Source of the DNA: Escarpia spicata
Taxonomy: Eukaryota; Annelida; Polychaeta; Sabellida; Siboglinidae
NCBI GenBank assembly: GCA_963995525.1
Contig: OZ023207.1
Coordinates: 27,664,801-27,728,800 of the forward strand
Direction of reading: 5' to 3'
DNA length: 64,000 bases
Shown: positions 33,501-44,649 of the stretch, one piece after another
Layout: each line of letters begins with the position of its first letter
Position numbering within the stretch: the stretch's first letter is position 1
Program-made: the position numbers and the translations under genes
The notes under the pieces: model-generated
The model's input: only the letters and a program-made list of their open reading frames with translations
Told to the model about the DNA's origin: nothing
The model's database searches: none

Positions 33501-36500
33501 CTTTCTCAACATGTGCTAGAACCAACCAGGGGAGAGAATGTGTTAGACTTAGTTTTGTCCTCACAGAATGAATTAGTTGACAATGTTAAATTATGTGAGC
33601 CTCTGGGAAGTAGTGATCACAACCAGATACATTTTACCATCAAAGTAAAATCAGAAAGAAATAATAAAAAGCAGTTCAGGAGAAATTACCACAAAGGAAG
33701 ATATAAGGAAATGAGGAAATATTTAGCAAAGATAGACTGGAATAACACACTGAAGAATAAGACAGCAACAGAATGCTGGAATATCTTAAAGAATGAAATA
33801 GAGTGCATCATAGATAAATTTGTTCCCTTAAAAAAACAAGGGAAACGGACCAGAAAGAAATACTTATCGAAAGAAGCCATTAGAAAAATTAAGTATAAAC
33901 AAATGATGTGGAAGTTATATAGACGTACTGGAAATGACGAAGACTACAACATTTATAAAGAAGCACTAAACCAAGCTACAGCTGAAATTAGAAATTCAAA
34001 GAGAAGCTATGAACATAAATTAGCTTGTAATATAAAACATGACAGCAAGAGTTTTTATGCGTATGTTCGAAGCAAACAGAAAGTTCAGGATAAGGTCGGT
34101 CCTCTAGAAGATAGTGCTGGAAATATAATAACAGAAGGATTCTTAATGGCAGAAGACCTGAATGAGTATTTTAGTTCAGTGTTTACCAGAGAAGACACTA
34201 GTTCACTGCCAGTACCAGAGGCTAAGTTCAAGGGGGCAGAATCAGATTATTTAAGACAGTTAATTGTAACCCCAGAAATGGTAGCTAAGAAAATTAGGGC
34301 TATGAAGGATAATAAATCACCTGGAGTGGATGGTATTCCACCCAAACTACTATTGGAAATTGTAGAACAAATTAGCATACCGCTTGCAACAGCTTTCAAC
34401 TTGTCATTAGAAGAGGGAGTGGTTCCTTTAGAATGGAAAGAAGCAAACATTATACCGTTATTTAAAAAAGGTTTGAGAAACAAGTCAAATAATTATAGAC
34501 CAGTTAGTTTAACATCGGTGATTTGTAAATTATTAGAAAGACTAATTAAAGATCACATGGTGGATTTTCTTGTTAAACATAACTTGATAAACCCATCTCA
34601 ACATGGGTTTCTAAAAGCGAGGTCATGCTTAACAAATATGTTATGTTTTTTGGAAGATATCACTAAGTGGGTAGATGATGGATCACCAGTAGATATCATC
34701 TACTTAGATTTTCAAAAAGCTTTTGACAAAGTGCCACATCAAAGATTACTGCTTAAACTAAAGGCCCATGGCATAGGAAATGGTATAATTAACTGGATAG
34801 AAAAATGGCTGATTGACAGAAGACAACGGGTAGTTGTTGATGGGGAGGCTTCAAACTGGAAATCAGTTTTGAGTGGGGTTCCACAGGGATCAGTACTGGG
34901 ACCTATATTATTCTTAATATATATAAACGATTTGGACGATGACATATCTAGCAAGGTGTTGAAATTTGCAGATGATACAAAAGTGTTTAGAAGGATTAAA
35001 AGTGATGGAGATAGACAGCATTTACAAGATGATCTTGACAGATTGATCAAATGGTCTGAAAAGTGGCAAATGTTGTTCAATTTTGGGAAATGTAAATGCC
35101 TTCACACAGGACATGGGAACGAATATGTGGAATATACAATGGGGGGAACTGTACTAAGTACTACTGTAAAAGAAAAAGACTTAGGGCTGACAATTAGTGC
35201 TGACATGAAGGTTTCAGAGCAGTGTGGAATTGCAGCTTCAAAAGGAAATCAAATCCTTGGATTGATTAGGCGAAATATAGCATATAAAGAAAAGGAACTA
35301 ATAATACCACTGTACAAAACAATAGTTAGGCCTCATTTAGAATATTATATACAAGCGTGGAGGCCATACCGCAAGAAGGACATAGATATGCTAGAAAGAG
35401 TACAGAGGAGAGCGACTAAAATGATACAAAATCTGAGGGATCTTAGTTATGAAAGGCGCCTAAAAGAATGTGGTTTAACAACACTAGAGACCAGGAGATT
35501 GAGAGGAGATCAGATAGAAGTGTTTAAAATATTGAATGGTTATGAAAATATTGATAGAAATATGTTTTTTTCAGTTAAGAAAGATAGAAAGACTAGAGGA
35601 CATGAAGTTACATTAGTAAAGGAGCAGTGTAGATTAGACATAAGAAAGTTCTCATTTTCACAAAGGACTGTGAATGAATGGAACAGATTATCTGATGATT
35701 GTGTGGGTGCTAGTAGTGTGAATATGTTTAAAAATAAAATCGACACATACCTCAGAAGGGCTGGATATATGTAGATAAAAGGGTTGGACTCTCGATAAGC
35801 CAAAGGGCTTCCTTGTCCACCTGCCATCTAGAGTTAATTCTCTGGATGGCAATCTTGTTAAATCTTTCTGGTTGTGGTGAATCGTTGACACTGCTGCTTT
35901 TGTTGTCTGCCACAGCTACAACATATTGTAAAATTAATGATGGTGATATTGATGTGATCAGTGTGTTTTTGCTATTAGTTACCCTAAATAAGTTTTGGGA
36001 AATGAAAACCATCCCATTATTTCTCAGAAATATGCCAAAATATGTGAAATCACAAATTGTTACATGTTGCAAAATAAAATAAAACACTAAGCAGGTATTG
36101 CACATAATACATTATGCACGGTCCGTATGAATTAAACCATCACTAATGTGATCAGCAAAATGTAATTGCGAGGCGAGTCATGAGAAGGATCTGGTGCTCA
36201 ATGGTGCCATAAAATGACAAAAAAATGTAAATGATCATTTTTATTACTGACAACAATTATATAGGCTATTACATAATTATTAATTTAACTTGAAAAACTC
36301 GCATACTTACCGATTGTTGATTTTCTGCACATTTCCAAGCCCGAAGTTGACGGAATTGGTGTACAGGTTCCTGGAATGTATTTATACAAAAGGTGGTTAA
36401 TTGTTTGCCATACATTTTGCACATAAAGTAGTAGTGATGCTTAATTTGTTAAAATTACTTCCTGTAGCCTCCTTCCCATCATTGTACTAGGATATTTCTT

Positions 36501-39500
36501 GAAATGAAATGTTACAAATTATACAAGTAATTTTATAATGTGCTAATTTAGGGACTTGAAGTCTTTGTTTATAAATAGTTGTTCAGTGGTTTTGGTATCA
36601 AGGTTAGTAATTTTCAAAGCAACTGTATTTTGACTGATTTGGCATAGACACCATCTGTGAAGATAATACATGAACATATTTGTAGTATCTAATGTAGCCC
36701 AAATAAAGTTGTGAATCATGCTGCGATGTCTGCTTTTTATTGCATTATTAAAATTATTAATTCAATTTGACATACACAATTGTCAGTGCAAGTGTTGTTT
36801 TGAATTTGAGGGTGAGTGTATCAGACACAGAACAATTAACTTGAAAAGTCATTTAAATTACAATTAATTAAGATATTTCTCAATAAAATAAATTTTCCAT
36901 ACACCAATTCTGGTAAATTAAATTAGCCTCAAAATTTAATTAACTGTTTCAGTTTAATTAACATCACAGTTATTACATTTATCTATGTATCTTTGCTTCC
37001 TACTTGTAGTTGTTTCTGAATGTAATAATGTTTGTGACCTTCTAGTATATAATCGGTTTGGTATATAAATTGAAGAATTAAGTTGATCATGAAGGGATTC
37101 TGAATAGATATAAAAAAACTACATACCATTATCTTACAAAATAATACTAGTTTGAGGATTTTGTAGTATGCCCACTTTGGGTTTCGCTCCATTAGAAACA
37201 TTGTGGAGAGCCTCAGGTGGTTGTTTGGTGAGCTTCAAGGGGTTTTTTGGAGAGCCTCTCCCCCCAATATTCACCGCATCTTAGGACCAGTGTCAATAGT
37301 TAAGAAACATACATAGTCGATATTTATACTGCAAATATGGTGGACTTGTTATTAAAATAATTAAACTGCTGAAATAAATTTAAGATTAAGTTCCAGAATT
37401 TCCAACAAGGCTGCGTGGACGGAAATATGGTAATTTTCAGACTTTTCAGCAGCCTCTGTGCATTCAGTGACTACTAAAATTAAAATATCTCTGTTTTATT
37501 TCAAGCCTTCTTGGTTAACACAGAAAATGTCACGCCTCTATAAGATTCTGAGATAATATGATTTGAAATATACACATGACAATGACATCTGCACTTCTGA
37601 GCTTAGGCTTATAAAAATGGCAGATACTTCTTAATTACGCAAAATTAAGAACCCAAACTTCAGATATGTCCATTATATGTCATTTTTATATTTCATCATG
37701 TCCAGTATGTCTATATACCTTTGAATTCACTTCATTTGGTTGAACTAAATATTTTAATGGCTTGTTTCGATAAGTGTTTTCTCTGGTTTGTTTTTCATGA
37801 TTTTCCATGGGAACAAATTGATAAATTATACACTATGTCTCACATTTTTAAATATTTCAGCATTATATTGCTGTCATATTAGTCATTATGACAATGACTA
37901 ATAAAACCATAACTCAATTTGTGTTATTCCATTATATCTTTGCTAAGTAGTTCCTCATATATTTACATTAACTGTTTCAGTTTAATTAACATCACAGTTA
38001 TTACATTTATCTATGTATCTTTGCTTCCTACTTGTAGTTGTTTCTGAATTTAATAATGTTTGTGACCTTCTAAGTTCTAGTATATAATCGGTTTGGTATA
38101 TAAATTGAAGAATTAAGTTCATCATGAAGGGATTCTGAATAGATATAAAAAAAACTACATACCATTATCTTACAAAATAATACTAGTTTGAGGATTTTGT
38201 AGTATGCCCATTTTGGGTTTCGCTCCATTAGAAACATTGTGGAGTGCCTCAGGTGGTTGTTTGGTGAGCTTCAAGGGGGGTTTTGGAGAGCCTCTCCCCC
38301 CAATATTCACCGCATCTTGAGACCAGTGTCAATAGTTAAGAAACATACATAGTCGATATTTATACTGCAAATATGGTGGACTTGTTATTAAAATAATTAA
38401 ACTGCTGAAATAAATTTAAGATTAAGTTGCAGAATTTCCAAAAAGTCTGCGTGGACGCAAATATGGTAATTTTCCGACTTTTCAGCAGCCTCTGTGCACT
38501 CAGTGACTACTAAAATTAAAATATATCTCTGTTTTATTTCAAGCCTTCTTGGTTAACACAGAAAATGTCACGCCTCTATAAGATTCTGTGATAATATGAT
38601 TTGAAATATACACATGACAATGACATCTGCACTTCTGAGCTTAGGCTTATAAAAATGGCAGTAACTTCTTAATTACGCAAAATTAAGAACCCAAACTTCA
38701 GATATGTCCATTATGTCATTTTTATATTTCATCATGTGCAGCATGTCTATATACATTTGAATTCACTTCATTTGGTTGAACTAAATATTTTAATGGCTTG
38801 TTTTGATAAGTGTTTTCTCTGGGTTGTTTTTCATGATTTTCCATGGGAACAAATTGATAAATTATACACTATGTTTCACATTTTAAAATATGTCAGCATT
38901 ATATTGCTGTCATATTAGTCATTATGACAATGACTAATAAAACAATAACTCAATTTGTGTTATTCCAGTATATCTTTGCTAAGTAGTTCCTCATATATTT
39001 ATATACATTTCTGGAAGTCTTTCCTGTAGTGCTTTTTTGTATTTATTTCTAATTTTATTTTGATGGCAACATGTATCTGGTTATGACCACTACTAGGTAC
39101 CCAGTGAGCCACTATATATTAACATTGCCAATTAATTAATTTAGTGCAGACAAAATCATATATAAAACTCTCTCCCTTGGTTGGTTCTAGCAAATGCTGA
39201 GAAAGGAAATGATCTTGGATTATAAAGTGGATGTTTTGGTCCTCATCCCCTGTACTCTCTAGATACTTCCACTGTAAATGTCTGTGGTTAAATAATAATA
39301 ACACAATCCTGTTTATTAAATTTCCTAATATTCTTAATCTTGATTAAACATACTTCAAAACAAATAGTGTTATCATTTTAAAAGTAGTTATTTTATAGCA
39401 TGTTGAGGGTTACCACTGATGCAGGTGTAAAAAGAGAATTGTCACCTGTGTTTGATTTACCGGTGAGGTTTCCATGTAACAGTTCTGTTGTGATCCATCT

Positions 39501-42500
39501 GGTATTTCAATGTCATCACAAACCTGTAGACAGTTTTTTCACATGGATTAGTGTCAAAATGAATATATTTCAGTAGTGCAAGCATGTAAAAACGTATATT
39601 ATGTAGGAGTAACGTTTATTTTTTTAAATAGTGTTGTCAATGTCATGGGGGTAAATTGATATGCAAGGTTGTGGGGTGGACAAGGGGAGTGCTGAAAGGA
39701 CACAAAGCATATCTGGGGGATAAGAGACGCAACTTGTATCCTTTTTTAAATGGTAGCAAAGCAAACTTCCCTCCATGGCACAATCAAGTTTTATTGTATT
39801 GTATTGCTTCAAAATGGTACATTGTGGTTCATATTTATGACTTTCAACTTGTTCCTTGATGATATGACATATATTTATTTTAAATGCATATCAGTTTATA
39901 TTCTATAATTGTAACTGATGTACATTGTATTATTGAAACAATTACATAAATTACAATCAATTACTGTATTTTATGATTTCTAAAACCTTATCTAAAATAC
40001 TACCAAAACAGTTATATCACATATTTGTTTCAGTCATGCAAATATCCCAATACCATCAGAGTTGCATTGTGAGTTGTGACACTAATGTGGACATGTCATT
40101 CATCCAACAGTGCTAATTATAGAGGTGGCAACAGCCACAAATACTATTCCTTAGAAGGTGGATTAGAACCTGTCAAGGTCCATGGTTCAATATCCCCTTT
40201 GTTCTTTAGCCAGACTGCAAGCTGGCAGGATACAGTACTGGTGCAGGTTGTCTGACATGTGTTAGCATGTGTGGGTACAATGCCATTAATGTGCATATTC
40301 CTAATCTTGATTAAACATATATGTCAAATCAGTTGATGCTACCTATCATTTCATGAGTAGCATGTTTGTACCATGTTACCACTGATTCATATGCAAAAAG
40401 AGAATCATCACCTGTCTGAGTAACTGATGAGGTATCCATGTGACACTCCTCTTGTGATCAATCTGGTATTTCAATGTCATCACAGTCCTGTGAGAAATAT
40501 GTGTTTCATGTCAGAAAGAATGTAATTTCAGTAGGGCAAACATATAACAGCATATTCTGTATGACTAACATTAACTTTCTTAAATAACAATATATGTGAT
40601 CTACTTTAATCATTTTGTTTCTTAGATGAAATTACTTGAAATTCATCTTTTATATGGTTTGTGTATTTTATTTGATCCTTATAAGTACATCTTAAGTTTA
40701 TTCTTATCACAAATTTGTTGGGACTCATTTGCTGCATAGCTTTGCAAGCAGTTGCTGATATACTAAACAAGCGATGATCTAGGAAACTACTGTGCACATT
40801 AATGCCATTATACTCTACACTACCAAGTTTTTCATGCCACTGAACTTGATGTATGAAAATGTGTACAAGTCTTATTCGCAAAAAGTACAATTGTTAGAAA
40901 TTAACAAGGTGTTGAAATTTGCAGATGATACCAAATTGTTTAGAAGGATTAAACGTGATGAAGATAGACAGCATTTACAAGATGATCTTGACAGATTGAT
41001 AAAATGGTCTGAAAAATGGCAAATGTTCAATTTTGGGAAAATGTAAATGCCTCCACACAGGACATGGGAACGAAGATGTACAATGTACAATGGGAGGTTC
41101 TGTACTAAGTACTACTGTAAAAGAAAAGGACTTAGGGTTAACCATTAGTGCTGATATGAAGGTTTCACAGCAGTGCGGAATTGCAGCTTCAAAGGGAAAT
41201 CAAATCCTTGGATTAATTAGGCGAAACATAACGTATAAGGAAAAACAGCTAATAATACCACTGTACTAAACAATAGTTAGGCCTCATTTAGAATATTGTA
41301 TTCAAGCATGGAGGCCTTATCGCAGGAAGGACGAAGATATGCTAGAAAGAGTGCAGAGGAGAGCAACTAAAATGATACCAAAACTGAGGGATCTTAGTTA
41401 CAAAATACGCCTAAAAATGTGGTTTAACAATACTAGAGACCAGGAGATTGAGAGGAGATCAGATAGAAGTGTTTAAAATATTGAATGGTTATGAAAATAT
41501 TGATAGAAATATTTTTTCTCAGTTAAGAAAGATAGAAGGACCAGAGGACATGAAGTTACATTACTAAAGGAGCAGTGTAGATTAGATATAAGTTCTCATT
41601 CTCACAAAGGACTGTAAATGATTGGAACAGATTATCTCCTGATTGTGTTGGTGCTAGTAGCGTGAATATGTTTAAAAATAACATTGACACATACCTTAAA
41701 AGGGCGGAATATACGTAGAATAAAAGTATTGGACTCTCGATAAGCCAAAGGGCTTCCTTGTCCACCTGCCATCTAGAGTAAATTTTCTGGATAGCAATCT
41801 TGTTAAACTGATAAGGTTTTAATGTCACTATCCTCTTTGTAATTAATCTGATATTTCAATGCACTGTGAAAACATGTTTTTAAAATGCATTTGTGTCTTA
41901 AAAATGTAATTTAAGTAGTGCAAAAGACATGAATTAGTGTTTCTAAATAAAAAAATTAACTAGGTCACAATTTCAAGAATTCTAAAATTGTGTCATTTTT
42001 GCGAATTCTATATTATATTTGATGAAATCAAAGCAGAATTGTAATGCTTGTCATAGTCATGAATTCATGAGACATAGTGGCCATTGTGAATGGGACAACC
42101 TCCTTTCACATATTAATGTGGATACTATGTAGATTGGAGGTATTCACGCCCTTTGTCCTTATTTGTTTTCAAGGTAGATATACATAAGAAGCTTCCAGCA
42201 ATAATTAAGGAAACATATGGTATAAACATTTCAGTGACATGCATTCTAAAGAATGCCCAGGGAGGAAGACAATCCATACATTGTACTTGTATCAATAAAT
42301 GAACACAATTATTTGCTGGCTACCTGTTGTAGGTCCTTCATTTGAAATTTCTTGTAATTTGATACATGCCTCAAAAGCATATTATGTAGGACTGACTTTA
42401 TCAAATACCAATATATGTGATCTACATACATTACAGTGTAGTGTTAAATTAACTGAAATTCATGTATTTCAATGGTTTGTGTACTTTCATTGGTTCTTAA

Positions 42501-44014
42501 TAGTGCAACTTATTACAAACCTATCAGCACAACTCATTTGCTGATACATTATATTAAACAAGGTATGACCTGGTATACTTTTGCACTATTATTATAGAAA
42601 TCCTATACTACCAAGTTTGCCATGCCAATGGTTGATGGATAACAAAGTTAATGTATCATTGTATGGCAATGTATACCATTCTTATTCCCCTAAAGCACAG
42701 TTGTTACAAATAGTCAGACGTGCATTGATGTGTTCATTTGGAAGTGCTACATGACCTTGACAATATCAACATAATATATTATTTACACGGTATCCATAAT
42801 AATTATTCAATCCGGGGCATGCACCTCTATTTTGCCGTTGTAACTACTTTTGCCTAAATGTGATACCTCAGTGCATTAATTCCATCATTCAATATCATCC
42901 CAGACATATTTACGTTTACAAATACTGCATCTTAGCTCACTTTTGAGGCGTAAATAGTACTCGTGTTTGCCACAACATATGCCGCTATAGTATACTGGAC
43001 CACTCGGTTTCTGCCTTACACAAGCATAATATGCAGTTGTCACCAACATTTTTTGAAATCGTCCAACAACGTATCAATATTATTAATCAGAACCACTTAT
43101 TTCATCAATGGTATGCAACCGAAGCGTCAAATAAGTTGTTTTTAGTGAAATACTTACAATATTCGTAAGACGATAATCACTTCTCAATTTGGGACGTAAA
43201 AGAACCACTGAGGACGACAAGCACCCTGGCAGTGACCACCCTCAGTGCCAGCATAGAAAGGTCGGCTTGGCAATAATGTTCTGAAAAAGGCTGGCTAGTT
43301 GAATAAGACCTCATAAGATCATAACATTGTAACCACAATATATACAGACTAGTCAGTTAATAGAACATTGCCGAGTGCTGGAAACAACTAGGCAACAACT
43401 AGGCAACTTCACGCGCCATACAGAAGCACTCGGTTTCTGCCTCATCATGTTCAAAATCATCACTGTGCGACAAATCGCAACGCATTCACTGTATAAACTC
43501 CACGGGCTGTTCATTAACTTTCTTGTGGTAATTAGGGTGAATAGTTGCATACAATTTCGCCCGATAAATTTTAATATTACGGTTGTTTACATCACCGTCA
43601 CCAATGTGGTGCACTGTACTCTGTAGTCACGTGGACTGCGTTCGCTATCAAAATATCTGTCAAAAACCTGTTTGCCTCGTTTTAATTTGAGACAAATAAC
43701 TTTGTTGCAAGTTTGTAGACGTCCTTTGCTTATTGTGTCAGATATATATCTGAGTAAAGATGTATTTAATATGAGATCCAGCTATATAATCGTAATGAGG
43801 CAGAAACTCAAATAGGGCAGATACCGAGTAGTATTATCGCTCATGCTCATGACTGATACTGATAGTCACTGAACGGCCGCAGCGGCCTCAAAAGTGCGCT
43901 AAGACACAAATCAGAATAGTTTTATAAATACAAGTAAACGTCAGTGTGAAGAATTAATTATTGAATTTACTGAGTATGATGTTGAGTGAAATACTTACCA
44001 ATACTCAAATTCAT
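30519..44014 (-). CDS. Candidate multi-exon gene with tiny phase-1 exons, unknown function
   Basis: Exons on the minus strand, each with AG acceptor and GT donor: 44,014-43,999 (MNLSI, donor GTAAGTAT), 36,370-36,311 (TCTPIPSTSGLEMCRKSTI), 35,915-35,863 (VADNKSSSVNDSPQPE, cut by CR1), 32,026-31,973 (AVDTNSDKEAVPQPKKK), 31,373-31,266 (KNFHWQEVDNVMLVEHFQSF), 30,679-30,519 (KVETMAFISASMPPCLKHL to a stop). The 60-, 54- and 108-base exons are all phase 1 in and out, the first exon ends in phase 1, and the last begins in phase 1 and stays open for 52 codons. That agreement is hard to get by chance. Additional exons may lie at 39.5, 40.5 and 41.8 kb. The C-terminal part, W-x-E-x-x-x-V-x-x-x-F then LP-x-K-x-E, resembles, from memory only, an unnamed C-terminal module of some invertebrate and fish proteins. 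No catalytic domain is seen. Confidence 0.5.
32478..32897 (+). pseudogene. CR1 ORF1, C-terminal part of the esterase domain
   Basis: The frame reads SILVHVGTNNADKEG (SGNH block III), ILPVMGGRGARYRN, and DGLHLSGKGAAVF with the catalytic Asp and His of block V. Block I (GDS with the nucleophile Ser), which the antisense copy keeps at about 14,755, is lost here by 5' truncation, so the hydrolase cannot work. It overlaps the open frame of ORF2 by 19 bases, a compact arrangement usual for CR1 elements. The natural start codon is missing. Confidence 0.8.
32879..33418 (+). CDS. CR1 ORF2, N-terminal part of the AP endonuclease (frame cut)
   Basis: AP-like endonuclease that nicks target DNA for target-primed reverse transcription. 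It shows CLNARSIVNKRNELNIMVED, HIIGITESW with the catalytic Glu, FRKDRIGRRGGGVILYI and GLVYRSPN. The frame ends at VSKRDCYYGGF. The antisense CR1 copy reads SKRDCIIMGDFNHGH at the same place, so two bases are missing near 33,399 and the rest of ORF2 continues from 33,405. This is the only visible lesion in ORF2. Start codon not certain; an ATG at 33,062 lies after the first conserved block. Confidence 0.85.
   Translation: MHLFKLNSQGGLTEKPETGGIDKDSKNNPAKNSLENCSEAGYKCICLNARSIVNKRNELNIMVEDIDPHIIGITESWATTDISDAELGLTGYVMFRKDRIGRRGGGVILYIKESIQAYEIKLDREADCEEAVWCNIVTRNSTLMVGLVYRSPNISIEENEKIQNAIREVSKRDCYYGGF
33405..35774 (+). CDS. CR1 ORF2, endonuclease C-terminal part and reverse transcriptase
   Basis: 789 codons without a stop. 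The endonuclease ends with GDFNHGHIKW and GSSDHNQIHF, holding the catalytic Asp-Asn and the final Asp-His. A linker rich in Lys follows, then the RT: NNYRPVSLTSVICKLLERLI, IIYLDFQKAFDKVPHQRLL (first catalytic Asp), GVPQGSVLGPILFLIYINDL, and the catalytic FADDTKVFRRI near 34,970. The C-terminal tail ERVQRRATKMIQNLRDLSYE to YLRRAGYM is typical of CR1-group LINEs. Apart from the 2-base loss upstream the enzyme looks functional. It acts in the nucleus at the target site on its own RNA. Confidence 0.93.
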   Translation: MGDFNHGHIKWKSLQSMGSEDHKFLVLVQDSFLSQHVLEPTRGENVLDLVLSSQNELVDNVKLCEPLGSSDHNQIHFTIKVKSERNNKKQFRRNYHKGRYKEMRKYLAKIDWNNTLKNKTATECWNILKNEIECIIDKFVPLKKQGKRTRKKYLSKEAIRKIKYKQMMWKLYRRTGNDEDYNIYKEALNQATAEIRNSKRSYEHKLACNIKHDSKSFYAYVRSKQKVQDKVGPLEDSAGNIITEGFLMAEDLNEYFSSVFTREDTSSLPVPEAKFKGAESDYLRQLIVTPEMVAKKIRAMKDNKSPGVDGIPPKLLLEIVEQISIPLATAFNLSLEEGVVPLEWKEANIIPLFKKGLRNKSNNYRPVSLTSVICKLLERLIKDHMVDFLVKHNLINPSQHGFLKARSCLTNMLCFLEDITKWVDDGSPVDIIYLDFQKAFDKVPHQRLLLKLKAHGIGNGIINWIEKWLIDRRQRVVVDGEASNWKSVLSGVPQGSVLGPILFLIYINDLDDDISSKVLKFADDTKVFRRIKSDGDRQHLQDDLDRLIKWSEKWQMLFNFGKCKCLHTGHGNEYVEYTMGGTVLSTTVKEKDLGLTISADMKVSEQCGIAASKGNQILGLIRRNIAYKEKELIIPLYKTIVRPHLEYYIQAWRPYRKKDIDMLERVQRRATKMIQNLRDLSYERRLKECGLTTLETRRLRGDQIEVFKILNGYENIDRNMFFSVKKDRKTRGHEVTLVKEQCRLDIRKFSFSQRTVNEWNRLSDDCVGASSVNMFKNKIDTYLRRAGYM
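36941..39002. repeat. 1.03-kb tandem duplication
   Basis: 36,941-37,966 and 37,969-39,002 align end to end with offset about 1,028, a few percent mismatches and small indels (for example TTTGGAGAGCC, ATTTCCAACAAGGCTGCG against ATTTCCAAAAAGTCTGCG). Each copy contains an antisense CR1 fragment, so the duplication came after that insertion. Confidence 0.9.
37690..37962 (-). mobile_element. Old CR1 fragment (ORF2 linker), first copy
   Basis: AATGGCTTGTTTCGATAAGTG, GGGAACAAATTGATAAATTAT and GTGTTATTCCATTATATCTTTGC align with 13,261-13,440 of the antisense CR1. It is strongly diverged. Confidence 0.65.
38720..39300 (-). mobile_element. Old CR1 fragment (ORF2 linker and endonuclease end), second copy
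   Basis: Same as 37,690-37,962 but longer. Beyond the duplicated unit it continues with sequence matching 13,500-13,750 (ATGTATCTGGTTATGACCAC, GGTTGGTTCTAGCA, TTCCACTGTAAATG). The minus-strand frame 39,304-39,119 reads HRHLQWKYLESTG and DHFLSQHLLEPT. Confidence 0.7.
39310..42640. repeat. Diverged triplication containing exon-like segments
   Basis: 39,310-39,640, 40,290-40,600 and 41,812-41,960 are diverged copies of one segment; 40,540-40,870 also matches 42,375-42,640. The exon-like part, read on the minus strand, is 39,523-39,461, 40,490-40,428 and about 41,870-41,815. It contains VMTLKYQ-D-H-R-VTW in one frame, open in the first two copies, and LKYQI in the third. The CR1 fragment at 40,902-41,812 interrupts the series. 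Confidence 0.6.
40902..41812 (+). mobile_element. CR1 LINE 3' fragment
   Basis: Begins in the RT core just before the catalytic FADDTKLFRRI and runs to the CR1 3' end (AGCAATCTTGTTAAA). It is broken by small indels (for example at 41,040 and 41,265). On the minus strand it abuts one exon-like segment of the triplication. Confidence 0.85.
42928..43905. repeat. Inverted pair of short repeats near the right end of the 17-kb element
   Basis: TCTTAGCTCACTTTTGAGGC at 42,928 and its inverted relative GCCTCAAAAGTGCGCTAAGA near 43,886. Between them, GGTTTCTGCCTCA at 43,431 and TGAGGCAGAAAC at 43,788 form a second inverted pair, and 43,143-43,165 repeats the first-exon donor context of 43,990-44,005. 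No ORF of note. Confidence 0.55.
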
Positions 44015-44649
44015 GCAACTTCGCAACCAACAAACACGCCACCCAGGTCAGTGACGAAAATCGTGCCGTGTTGATTTACGACAAACATAATTTGTCAAAA
44101 AATCGCATAACATTTGATGAATTAAACAAACATGATACAGATTAATTAAGCATTTACGTTCAACAAATGACAGTAAGCGCATAATTTTCAATGTTATACA
44201 ATAGAGTATTTAGCGAATGTCGCAAGTTTTGCGGCATGAACTGAAGTCGAAGCCAGGGGCAGGGCGAATGCTTCGAATGGTCATAAAATATGCATATTTC
44301 TTAATCTACACATAATTATAAAACTATATATATCATGTTGAAGTTTATAATACATTGAACACGAAATGCCAACACTTCATTCAATATATAGCAGAAATAT
44401 AAATTTATAAGCACTTTTACCCGGTCTGCATAATGCCTCTAGTTATGGACTGTCAAATATACACGGCACTGGAAAAAACATGCTCAAAATCAATTAAAAT
44501 GTTGTTCATTTTTTAAATAATTACACACACTACTTCATTTTCGGATGAACTGTGTGCACTAACAAAGATAATGGTAAACTCAATCGTGTTAGTTGCGAAC
44601 TAACACGTCAAAACTTTAGGCAGACCGGCTTTGGTCTGCTTAAAACAGC

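Larger units (their letters stand above)
32420..35862 (+). mobile_element. Young CR1 LINE, 5'-truncated
   Basis: Begins inside ORF1 and runs through a nearly intact ORF2 to the typical 3' end (GGCAATCTTGTTAAAT). Candidate target-site duplications TCTTTCT lie at 32,407-32,413 and 35,863-35,869, which would place the insertion inside an exon of the minus-strand micro-exon gene. It is the best-preserved CR1 of the window. Confidence 0.88.

Noticed and set aside
40120..40260. tRNA-like SINE head
   Set aside because: GGTTCAATATCC resembles a B box, but no A box at the right distance and no tRNA fold could be traced.
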